The notes under the pieces were generated by a model. That model was not told the origin of the DNA. It ran no database searches and was given only the letters and a program-made list of their open reading frames with translations. A DNA stretch of 64,000 bases, from NCBI GenBank assembly GCA_016714015.1, contig JADJNZ010000005.1:380063-444062 (forward strand). Direction: 5' to 3'. Shown here in pieces: positions 17,609 through 25,207 of the stretch (its first letter is position 1; each line of letters opens with the position of its first letter). Source of the stretch: Gemmatimonadota bacterium. Lineage in GTDB: Bacteria; Gemmatimonadota; Gemmatimonadetes; Gemmatimonadales; Gemmatimonadaceae. Made by a program: the position numbers and the translations under genes.

Positions 17609-18397
17609 CTAGAGCAGCGCGCGAATCCATCCTCCGTCCACCGCGATGCTCTGCGCGGTGATGTAGCTGGCCCGTTCCGACGCGAGGAAGGCCGCGAGCG
17701 CCGCGAACTCCGCCGGCTCGCCCACGCGCCCCATCGGGATCTGCTGCTCCCACGCGTCGAACGCCTGCGCGCGGGTGATCCCCTTCGCCTTCGCGTTGTG
17801 CTCGGCGAGCCCATCGAGCCGCTCGGTGCGCGTGTAACCCGGCAGCAGGTTGTTCACCGTCACGCCGAAGGGCGCGACCTCGTTCGCCAGCGTGCGCGCG
17901 AAGCCCGTGACCGCGGCGCGGACGCTGTTGGAGAGGATCAGCCCATCCACCGGCTGCTTCACCGCGATCGACGTGACGTTGAGGATGCGGCCCCACTGCC
18001 GTTCCTTCATCCCCGGGAGCACGCCGCGCACGAGATTGACGACGCTGTCGAGGTTGAGTGCGACGGCCTTCGCCCACGCCTCGGGCGCGTGCGACTCGAA
18101 CGGACCCGGCGGCGGGCCGCCCGCGTTGGTGACCAGCACGTCGATCCGCCCGAAGCGCGCGAGCACCTCGCCCACCGCGCGCGTCACGTCCGCGGGGACC
18201 GAGACGTCGGCGACGGTGGCGAACGTCTCCACCCCATGCGCCGCCGCGATCGCCGCGGCGACCTCATGGATGCGCTCGGTGCGCGCGCAGACGGCCACGC
18301 GCGCACCCTCGCGCGCGAGCTCCTCGGCGATCGCGCGCCCGAGTCCCTGCGAGGCGGCCGCGACGAAGGCGACGCGGCCGCGGAGTCCGAGATCCAT
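17609..18397 (-). CDS. Short-chain dehydrogenase/reductase family protein lacking the usual Tyr/Lys
   Basis: A 262-aa Rossmann-fold SDR. The nucleotide-binding loop is AAASQGLGRAIAE, NAGGPPPG corresponds to the NAG motif, and the catalytic serine is in NVTSIAV. Aligning with FabG-type SDRs, the YxxxK motif is replaced by SNSVR (Tyr to Ser, Lys to Arg). This departs from the classical mechanism but occurs in a recognised divergent SDR group. PGYTRTERLDG and an AVDGGWIR ending match the cofactor-binding and C-terminal regions. The gene begins 2 bp after the cupin ends, forming a two-gene operon. Substrate unknown. Confidence 0.85.
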   Translation of the reverse strand: MDLGLRGRVAFVAAASQGLGRAIAEELAREGARVAVCARTERIHEVAAAIAAAHGVETFATVADVSVPADVTRAVGEVLARFGRIDVLVTNAGGPPPGPFESHAPEAWAKAVALNLDSVVNLVRGVLPGMKERQWGRILNVTSIAVKQPVDGLILSNSVRAAVTGFARTLANEVAPFGVTVNNLLPGYTRTERLDGLAEHNAKAKGITRAQAFDAWEQQIPMGRVGEPAEFAALAAFLASERASYITAQSIAVDGGWIRALL

Positions 18398-18399
18398 CG

Positions 18400-18774
18400 C
18401 TACTTCTTGTGGAAGTAGTTGTCGGTGTGGTTCAGCCAGTCCTCGCGGGGCGGGTTGAAGATGTCCACGTCGAGCGTGTCCTCGAGCGCCTCCGCCTTGT
18501 GCCACACGTTGGACGGGATGTGCAGCACCTCGCCCGCCATCACGTCGATCACCTCGGCGCCGTCATCGCCCATGTAGAAGCGGAGACCGCCCTCGAGGAT
18601 GTACGTGAACTGCTCGTTGTGGTGCTGGTGCTTGGGCACGATCGCCCCCTTCTTCAGGAACACCTGCGCGAGCATCATGCCCTGGCCGGTGACGAGCTTC
18701 CGCGAGATCTGGTCGGTGACCGTCTCGAGCGGGACCTCGCTCCAGCGCTTGTACTGGTGGGTGGGAGTGGTCAT
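18400..18774 (-). CDS. Cupin-domain protein
   Basis: A 124-aa single-domain cupin. Motif 1 reads PKHQHHNEQFTYILEGGLRF, with two His and a Glu as metal ligands. Motif 2 is GEVLHIPSNVWHKAEAL with the later His ligand. The start is the ATG at 18774; the longer upstream frame overlaps the TonB gene and is not used. It is paired with the divergent SDR downstream. Such cupin/SDR pairs often act on sugar acids or quinone-type substrates, but nothing here decides between them. Confidence 0.85.
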   Translation of the reverse strand: MTTPTHQYKRWSEVPLETVTDQISRKLVTGQGMMLAQVFLKKGAIVPKHQHHNEQFTYILEGGLRFYMGDDGAEVIDVMAGEVLHIPSNVWHKAEALEDTLDVDIFNPPREDWLNHTDNYFHKK

Positions 18775-18829
18775 GCGCCGAATGTAGCCCATCCGGCCAC
18801 GCGCCACATCCCACCCACCGACCCGCACC

Positions 18830-19540
18830 TCACCGCATGAGCGTGAACACGAAGGACTGCTGCACGAGCTGCCGCACCTTCCGCCCCCGCCACTCGGCCG
18901 GCCGGAACCGCGTCGCCAACACCGCCTGTCGCACGGCCGGCTCGAAGAGCGCATGCGCCGACTCCACCACGCGGACCGACGCGGGCTCGACGCGGCCGAG
19001 CGAGTCCACCACGTAGGCCACGATCACCTGCCCCTCCACGCGCTGCGTGCGCAGCAGGTCGGGGTAGCGCGGCTCGCGCTGGCGGCCCAGCGGACGCGCG
19101 GCCTTCTCGACCTCGTCGGCGAAGTACGGCTCGTTCCCGGTACCGACCGTCCCATCGAACGCGGTGGAGTCGGTGCCGCCGTCACCGCCGAGGCTCGGCA
19201 CCTGGAAGACCGGCTCGCCCGTGGTCGGCGTGGCGGGGTCCTGCGGCACGACGCCGTCAGGCACCTCCACCGGCGCGACGACCACCGGGCCGGGGACCTG
19301 CGGAGCATCGGGCGCGACCGGCGGCGTCGGACGCCGCGGCGCGCTCGGCTTCGCGGGCTCCGGACGCGGCGGCACGAAGATGATGTCCTCGATGATGGTC
19401 GCGTCGGGGGACGGCTGGACCATGGTGGCGGTGCCCGCCACCGCCGACCCGACGATCGTCGCGTGCACGACGAGGGACAGGATGGCCGCCGAGCGCGTGC
19501 GGGTCCGCTGCGGCCGCGATTCGAGCAACTGTCTCAGCAT
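18830..19540 (-). CDS. TonB-type energy transducer
   Basis: A 236-aa protein with a single N-terminal membrane helix (SAAILSLVVHATIVGSAVAG), a Pro-rich periplasmic spacer (about residues 60-110) and a C-terminal TonB domain (RYPDLLRTQRVEGQVIVAYV to the end). TonB links the proton-motive force to outer-membrane receptors. GGAGGAACC directly before ATG 19540 supports that start. ExbB/ExbD and a TonB-dependent receptor are not adjacent. The 220-bp upstream gap is shared with a divergent histidine kinase. Confidence 0.85.
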   Translation of the reverse strand: MLRQLLESRPQRTRTRSAAILSLVVHATIVGSAVAGTATMVQPSPDATIIEDIIFVPPRPEPAKPSAPRRPTPPVAPDAPQVPGPVVVAPVEVPDGVVPQDPATPTTGEPVFQVPSLGGDGGTDSTAFDGTVGTGNEPYFADEVEKAARPLGRQREPRYPDLLRTQRVEGQVIVAYVVDSLGRVEPASVRVVESAHALFEPAVRQAVLATRFRPAEWRGRKVRQLVQQSFVFTLMR

Positions 19541-19761
19541 GGTTCCTCCGAGGGTCTGGGCGCGCGACGGGAGGTCCGTCGTGCCTCTCGAGGAGCACGC
19601 TAGCATCGCCACCCTTCGCCACCATGACGGCCGGATGAAGCTTCGCTCACGCCCACATTAGGACTTGATGTCACTCTGTGGCGGGTGAGTGGCGCCACCG
19701 GGCGGACCGCCATTGCTTAGGTCTCAGACAGTGGAGCTGAACGCATCACCTCGGAGGCAAC

Positions 19762-20547
19762 GTGCTGAATGACATGGTGGGAGTGGCTCGCGAGATCCGC
19801 GGCGAACGCGAGCGGACCGATCGGTATCACACGGCGCTCTCGGCCTCCGAGACGATGCGTCGCCTCACGGTGCACGACCTCGGGAATCCGCTCGCCACGA
19901 TGATGCTCGCCACCGACCTGCTGCGGACCGAGGAGCTCCCGTCGGTGCAGCGCCGGCGTGTGGACCTGATCGGCGCGGCGGCGGAGCGGATGGAGAGCAT
20001 GATCGACACGCTCTCGCGCTTCAGCGAGCTCGAGCGCGGCGGGCTCGTCACGTCGTCGGAGCTGGACGATCCCGCCGAGGCCATCGAGCAAGCCGTCGCA
20101 GCGCAGGCGCTCATCGCCAAGTCGCGCAACCTCCAGTTGGCGATGCATCTCCCGAGCGACGCGCTGCGCGTGCGCCTCGATCATCGGCTCCTGCGCCGCA
20201 TCGTGGACAACCTGCTCGCCAACGCGATCCGGCGCGCCCCGCGCGAGAGCGCGATCGTCGTGCGGCTCGAGGCGGAAGGGCCCGCGATGCTCGCGGTGAC
20301 GGTCGCCGACGCCGGCGTGGACTTCGAGCCGGCGCTCTACGCGCGCTACGACACGCCGCTCGACTGGACCGATGCGAGCGCTGCCGCGAGCGACTCCGGA
20401 TTGAGTCTCGCCTTCACCGCGCTCGCGTCGCAGGCGCTGGGCGGCTCGCTCACGCTGGGCCGCAACGCCGCCCATGGCTGCTTCGTTCGCGTGACGATCC
20501 CCATCGCGGCCGAACAGCCCTGGCCGGCGGGCGTCCTCCGCTCCTAG
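19762..20547 (+). CDS. Soluble sensor histidine kinase lacking an obvious sensor domain
   Basis: A 261-aa protein. A HisKA-like helix with phospho-acceptor His in TVHDLGNPLATM lies near residue 40, followed by an HATPase_c domain with N-box NLLANAIRRAP and a G2-like SGLSLAFTALASQALGG. The G1 box reads DAGVDFEP rather than DxGxG, so ATP binding may be altered. No transmembrane helix or PAS/GAF domain precedes the kinase, so input must come from a partner. The GTG start is supported by GGAGG 4 bp upstream. The gene is convergent with the next one, sharing 4 bp (CTAG). Confidence 0.75.
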   Translation: MLNDMVGVAREIRGERERTDRYHTALSASETMRRLTVHDLGNPLATMMLATDLLRTEELPSVQRRRVDLIGAAAERMESMIDTLSRFSELERGGLVTSSELDDPAEAIEQAVAAQALIAKSRNLQLAMHLPSDALRVRLDHRLLRRIVDNLLANAIRRAPRESAIVVRLEAEGPAMLAVTVADAGVDFEPALYARYDTPLDWTDASAAASDSGLSLAFTALASQALGGSLTLGRNAAHGCFVRVTIPIAAEQPWPAGVLRS

Positions 20548-22235
20548 CGCGCCGCGCGCACGGCGCGCGCGAGCGCGTCCCAGAGCAGGGGCAGGCGCGC
20601 CGCGGCGCGCGCGAAGTCGCGTTCCTGCGCGCCGCCCTTCAATGCCACGAGTGCCCACAGCGCGGCACGATCCGACGATGACCACCGCGCGATGCGCGGC
20701 GCGAGCGCGAGGAGCAACGGCACGAGGTGCATCGCGCCGAGCCGCTCCGCGCGCGTGAGGGGCGCCGCGCCCCCGCCGCATCGCGACTTCAGCGCGCGCG
20801 CCTCATTCTCGAGCCAACCGGCGCGCTCGCCCGCGGTCACACCCGACAGCGCGTGCGTGGCGAGCCGTCCGGCGTCGATCAGCAGGCGCTCGGGGAGCGG
20901 ACCATCGCCCGTCGCGTCTGGCAGCGTGAGGATCACGTCGTCGCTCGCGAGCGCGCGCAGCGTCCGCACGCTCGAGCGGTGCGTCCGGTCCGCGGCGATC
21001 GCCGTCCGTTCGCGCGCCGCGAGCGTCGCGAGCCGCGGGGACTGCGGCCGGAAGCCCAGCCGGTCGTAGAACCAGTACGCGCCGGACGCGATCGCCTCGT
21101 CATTCCCTGCGCCGAACTGGTACGGGTTCACGACGAACCGTGTCACGCCGAAGAGGGTGCGGAACGCGCGCAGCGCCTGCGCGAACAGGAACGGCGCCTC
21201 GCTCCGCCGGAAGCTCTCGAAGACGTTCGCTCCCGTGTTGGCCTGCGCGCCGAACGGCGTGACCCCGCCGTAGCCGATGGGCACGCCGTTGGAGAACATG
21301 ACGTAGCCGTAGTTGGCTTCGAGCGCCGAGCGGTCCTCGCGCGCGGCGCCGAGGAGGCAGAGCGTGACGCCCTCGCCGAGCGGCGCGAGGATGATCTCGG
21401 CGTGGTTCGCGTAGATGGTGGGGAAGACCTCGCGCGTGCGCGAGAGGAGCGCGGCGAGCGCGGCGTCGTGCCAACGCGCCGCTTCCGCGCCGTGCGCGCG
21501 ACGGATCCCCGGCAGCGGCGTCGCGATGAGCGCGACGGGATCCCGCGGCAGCGCGCGGAACCCGTGGCGGAGCACCGGACGCACGTCGAGATGGCCGCGC
21601 GAGCTCGACCGCGGCGAGTCGCCGATGCTCCAGCGGAGCGGCGGGGCGGCGTCGTCGTACAGCGTGCGGAGCAGCGCGGCATCACCGGCCCCGGGGTCGC
21701 GCAGGAGCCAGCGTGCCATCGCGCGCCCCGCCCCCGGTGCCTCCGGGCCGCGCACGCCCGACGCCTCGGCGAGCCAGTCGAGCGTGGAGACCTCGGTCGA
21801 ATCGAAGCGGTCCTGTTCGACCGGCGTCAGCTGCGCGCGCAGCAGCGGATCGATCGCCTCGGCGTCCGCCGGACGCTCCCAGGCGAAGGCGACATCCTCG
21901 TCGTGTGCCGCGAGCCAGCGTGCGGCACCATACATGAACGTGTGACTCGTCACCGTGCCGGCGATCCCCGAGTCGGCCAGCGCGTCGCGCTGTCGCGCGG
22001 GGAGCGCCCGTACGCGCGTCGCGATCCGCGCGAGCGCGGCGCGGGCGAGGCGGAGGTTCGTCGCGGTGTCAGGGAAGGCGGCGACGAAGAGGAGCTCGTC
22101 GTGCCAGGCAGCGAGCGCGTCGGCGCGCGTCCATCGTGTCCGGGCGAGCGCGCGCAGCAGTGCGCCGCGCTCGCGCGCGCTCGCCGGCCCGAACGTCCCG
22201 CGCAGCGCGTGGAGTCGTTCGAGCCGGGCGTCCAT
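20544..22235 (-). CDS. Unknown protein with a possible acetyltransferase-like region
   Basis: A 563-aa protein not recognised by family. The N-terminal 200 residues are Ala/Arg-rich and helical. The central part has MFSNGVPIGYGG, PFLFAQALRAFRTLFG and GAYWFYDRLGFRP. The last phrase, a helix then Tyr-x-x-Leu-Gly-Phe, is what GNAT acetyltransferases show at their end, and VPIGYGG could be a GNAT beta-strand. No signal peptide or membrane helix is seen, so it is probably cytoplasmic. The start (ATG 22235) lies 4 bp after the stop of proline dehydrogenase, so the two form an operon. Confidence 0.6.
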   Translation of the reverse strand: MDARLERLHALRGTFGPASARERGALLRALARTRWTRADALAAWHDELLFVAAFPDTATNLRLARAALARIATRVRALPARQRDALADSGIAGTVTSHTFMYGAARWLAAHDEDVAFAWERPADAEAIDPLLRAQLTPVEQDRFDSTEVSTLDWLAEASGVRGPEAPGAGRAMARWLLRDPGAGDAALLRTLYDDAAPPLRWSIGDSPRSSSRGHLDVRPVLRHGFRALPRDPVALIATPLPGIRRAHGAEAARWHDAALAALLSRTREVFPTIYANHAEIILAPLGEGVTLCLLGAAREDRSALEANYGYVMFSNGVPIGYGGVTPFGAQANTGANVFESFRRSEAPFLFAQALRAFRTLFGVTRFVVNPYQFGAGNDEAIASGAYWFYDRLGFRPQSPRLATLAARERTAIAADRTHRSSVRTLRALASDDVILTLPDATGDGPLPERLLIDAGRLATHALSGVTAGERAGWLENEARALKSRCGGGAAPLTRAERLGAMHLVPLLLALAPRIARWSSSDRAALWALVALKGGAQERDFARAAARLPLLWDALARAVRAAR

Positions 22236-22239
22236 CAGG

Positions 22240-23166
22240 TCAGCCGAAGAACGACTTCGCGACGAACAGCACGTTCGCCGGCCGCTCGGCGAGGCGGCGC
22301 ATGTACCAGCGGAACCAGGCGTTGCCGTAGCTGATGAGCGTCGCGACCGCGTGCCCCTCGCGACGGAAGCGCGCCTGCTCCTTCTCGCGGATGCCGTAGA
22401 GCATGTGGATCTCGTACTTGCCCTTGGCGAGACCGATGCCGTCCGCATACGCGGCGAGGCGGCCGAGGAGCGGGATGTCGTGCGTGCCGAGGATCGGCGT
22501 GCACTCGCCCGTCTTCGCCCAGTCGAGCATGGTGCGCGAGATCGCCTCGTAGGCCGCGTCGGTGTCGGACTTCTTGGGGAAGGCGACCGTCGCCGGCTCG
22601 GCGTACGCGCCCTTCACGAGACGGATCACCGGCTTGAGCGGGCGCAGGCGCTCGAGGTCCTTCGGGGTGCGGAACAGGTACGCCTGGAGCGCGAGCCCGC
22701 TCGACGGGTGCTTCCGCTTCACGGCCTCGTACAGCGCGAGCGTCCGATCGACATAGGTATTGTCCTCCATGTCGATCCAGAGCGCCGATCCCACCGACTC
22801 GGCCTTCGCAGCGAGCGCGAGGCAGTGCTCGAGGCACTTCGCCTCGGACTGGTCGAGGCCCAGCTGCGTGGGCTTGATGCTCACATGCGCCGGCAGCTTG
22901 CGCGCGGCGAGCTGGTCGAAGAACCACAGGTAGTGGTCGCGGACCGCATCGGCTTCGGCGAGGGTCGTGATCGCCTCGCCGAGCTTCGTGTAGAGGAGGG
23001 TGCGCCCGTCCTTGATGAGGGCGGCGCCGGCGTCGAGGGCGTCTTCCGGACGCTCGCCGGGCATGAACGCCTTGGTGGCGCGCTTCACCACGCGGCTCTT
23101 CAGGGCGAAATCGTTCAGGGCCTGGCTCTGTGCCGCGGCGAGGAGGATCGAACGGCCGATGGACAT
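22240..23166 (-). CDS. Proline dehydrogenase
   Basis: A 308-aa FAD-dependent proline dehydrogenase of the monofunctional PRODH type, oxidising L-proline to pyrroline-5-carboxylate and passing electrons to quinone. Characteristic segments include HVSIKPTQLGLD, DMEDNTYVDRTLALYE, LQAYLFRTPKDLERL and RLVKGAYAEP, with the C-terminal YGNAWFRWYMRRLAERP carrying the two arginines that bind the proline carboxylate. Length is normal for bacterial PRODH (about 300 aa). A P5C dehydrogenase is not adjacent. It is followed by an unknown gene 4 bp downstream. Confidence 0.92.
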   Translation of the reverse strand: MSIGRSILLAAAQSQALNDFALKSRVVKRATKAFMPGERPEDALDAGAALIKDGRTLLYTKLGEAITTLAEADAVRDHYLWFFDQLAARKLPAHVSIKPTQLGLDQSEAKCLEHCLALAAKAESVGSALWIDMEDNTYVDRTLALYEAVKRKHPSSGLALQAYLFRTPKDLERLRPLKPVIRLVKGAYAEPATVAFPKKSDTDAAYEAISRTMLDWAKTGECTPILGTHDIPLLGRLAAYADGIGLAKGKYEIHMLYGIREKEQARFRREGHAVATLISYGNAWFRWYMRRLAERPANVLFVAKSFFG

Positions 23167-23259
23167 GGTCGGGGGGAGTGCGTGGGACGGAGCGGACGAA
23201 CCGGCCCGCCGCCCCGTCCTGAAAAGTATCGACTGCGGCCCGCTCGCGAGAGCGGACGA

Positions 23260-24234
23260 TCAGGCGGGCGTGGCGTCCTGCCGCAGCGTCCGCCAGGTCC
23301 AGGCGGCGATGCCCAGCAGCGCCACGGTCCGGATGACCGGGACGGTCATCGGCGGCAGCGCGAGGTTCCGGGTGATGACCACCGCCGTATACCAATAGTA
23401 GAGCGCGCCGCTCAGGGCGGCGCACCACGCGATGGCCCGCATCGGTCGCGCCGCCGTGCCGATCACCAGCGCGCTCACCAGCGCGTAGCTCGCGAGCGAG
23501 GCGCCGAGCGTGGTCGCATAGACGCGGACCGCGCTGCCGAACCCGAGGTCGGGGGTCGCGTAGTACGCGATGATGAACCCCGGGAGCGCCGCGGCGAAGA
23601 TCCCGAACGGCGTGGAGAGCCAGGTGCGGCCATGGCGCGGGGCGCCGAGGAGCTGGCGCATCGCCTTGCGATCGGCGAGGTCGATGCAGCCGCGCGGGGT
23701 GCAGACGGTGCACGCCCCGCACCGGCCGCGCTCGAGGCCGAGCACCGGCGCCTGCCCGTACAGCCGCTCCACCGGCAGGACCGGGCAGAGGGCGTTGCAG
23801 AAGGCGCTGCGCGACGAATAGACCGCGCCCATCGCCAACGCGAGCGCCCCGATGGCGAGGAGCGCGCCGGCGAGCAGCGGGCCGTCGGTGTTCAGGCCGA
23901 GATGACGCGCGGGGACGATGACATGGAAGAGCACGAGCCCGAGCGCGCCGATCACCGCCGTCTCGCGGTCGGTCATGTCGCGGGGCCGGCCGACGCGGTT
24001 CCCGAGCGCATTGAGCGTCGAGAGCGGGCAGACCCCGCGCCAGAGCGCCGGCGTGAGGAAGAAGGTCGCGGGGAGGAGGGGCACGGCGATGTTCCAGAGC
24101 GTGCGGAGCGCCGGATCGGGCGCGAGCACGAGGGTCGCGAGGAGCGCGACGAGCCCGATCATCCCGCCGTGACGCCCGATGGCCCAGAGGCGGGTCGTCT
24201 GCGGGTCGAGGTCGAGGACGTGCAGGCGGGCCAT
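23260..24234 (-). CDS. NapH/NosR-type membrane polyferredoxin (FesM-like), paralog 1
   Basis: A 324-aa integral membrane protein with about eight helices and cytoplasmic cysteines. It has GVCPLSTLNALGNRVG, CNALCPVLPVERLYG and a ferredoxin-like CGACTVCTPRGC. A paralog at 46457-47410 keeps the same order (CPLATLNELG, CNSLCPVLPVEKLYG, CVDCNRCVSLGC). Such polyferredoxins pass electrons between quinone and periplasmic or membrane reductases. The start is the ATG at 24234, aligning with the paralog's start. It diverges from a creatininase-family gene. The electron partner is unknown for this copy. Confidence 0.8.
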   Translation of the reverse strand: MARLHVLDLDPQTTRLWAIGRHGGMIGLVALLATLVLAPDPALRTLWNIAVPLLPATFFLTPALWRGVCPLSTLNALGNRVGRPRDMTDRETAVIGALGLVLFHVIVPARHLGLNTDGPLLAGALLAIGALALAMGAVYSSRSAFCNALCPVLPVERLYGQAPVLGLERGRCGACTVCTPRGCIDLADRKAMRQLLGAPRHGRTWLSTPFGIFAAALPGFIIAYYATPDLGFGSAVRVYATTLGASLASYALVSALVIGTAARPMRAIAWCAALSGALYYWYTAVVITRNLALPPMTVPVIRTVALLGIAAWTWRTLRQDATPA

Positions 24235-24306
24235 GGCCAAAGATGCGTACAGGCGAGGAGCGCGGTCAAACCGTAAGTTCGGGCATCCTTCCATATGGAG
24301 AGCCGG

Positions 24307-25146
24307 ATGCACGCGTCACGGCGGATGCTCGGGTCGGTCCTCGTTCTCATCAGCGTCGCGACGCTCGGCGCGGCGCAGGCGCCAGGCCCCGGCCCTGCCG
24401 GACCCAAGGGCATCGTCCTCGCCGACCTCACCTGGCCGGAAGCTGAACGGGTGCTCACGCCCGAGGCGCTCGTCGTCATCCCGCTCGGCGCCGAGGCAAA
24501 GGAGCACGGGCCGCACCTGCGGCTGGACAACGACTTTCGGCTGGCGACCTGGTATCGCGACCGCGTGCTCGCGGCCTCGAACGTGATCATGGCCCCGACG
24601 GTCAACTACCACTTCTATCCGTCGTTCGTGGAGTACCCCGGCTCGACGCACCTGCGGTTCGAGACGGCGCGCGACCTCATCGTGGACATCGTGCGGAGCC
24701 TCGCGGCGTACGGGCCGCGCCGCTTCTACGTGCTCAATACCGGGGTCTCGACGCTCCGGCCCCTCACCGCGGCGGCGGAGATCCTGGAGGCCGAGGGCAT
24801 CCGATTCGGCTTCACCGACGTGCTCAAGGCGGGGAGCGCGGCCGAGGCGCGGGTGCGACAGCAGGTGCGCGGCACCCACGCCGACGAGATGGAGACCTCG
24901 ATGATGCTCTACATGTACCCGGACCGGGTGGACATGTCGAAGGCCGTCCGGGACGATTCGCCCCAGGGGGTCGGGGGCCTCTCCCGGGTGCCCAGGACCG
25001 CCAAGACCTACTCGCCGAGCGGCGTCTGGGGGGACGCGACCCTGGCCACGCGGGAGAAGGGCCGGGTGGTGGTGGAGGCGACGCTGGCCGAGATCCTCGC
25101 CGAGATCGAGACCCTCCGGGCGCGGCCGGTGTCGCCGCGACCGTAG
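24307..25146 (+). CDS. Exported creatininase-family amidohydrolase
   Basis: A 279-aa protein with a signal peptide (RMLGSVLVLISVATLGAAQ). The creatininase core includes IPLGAEAKEHGPHLRLDND, where Glu, His and Asp are metal ligands, and HADEMETSMML, which supplies a further Glu. The family hydrolyses cyclic or linear amides (creatinine, formamides) using Zn/Mn, and includes MftE-type peptidases. The ATG at 24307 is preferred over 24295 because GGAG lies 6 bp upstream. Periplasmic location is unusual for the family. No pathway context is visible. Confidence 0.82.
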   Translation: MHASRRMLGSVLVLISVATLGAAQAPGPGPAGPKGIVLADLTWPEAERVLTPEALVVIPLGAEAKEHGPHLRLDNDFRLATWYRDRVLAASNVIMAPTVNYHFYPSFVEYPGSTHLRFETARDLIVDIVRSLAAYGPRRFYVLNTGVSTLRPLTAAAEILEAEGIRFGFTDVLKAGSAAEARVRQQVRGTHADEMETSMMLYMYPDRVDMSKAVRDDSPQGVGGLSRVPRTAKTYSPSGVWGDATLATREKGRVVVEATLAEILAEIETLRARPVSPRP

Positions 25147-25207
25147 CGCCGGCGCACCGGCGCCGCGCCCCCATGGACGCTGTCGGTGCGGCATCACATC
25201 GTAGAGG

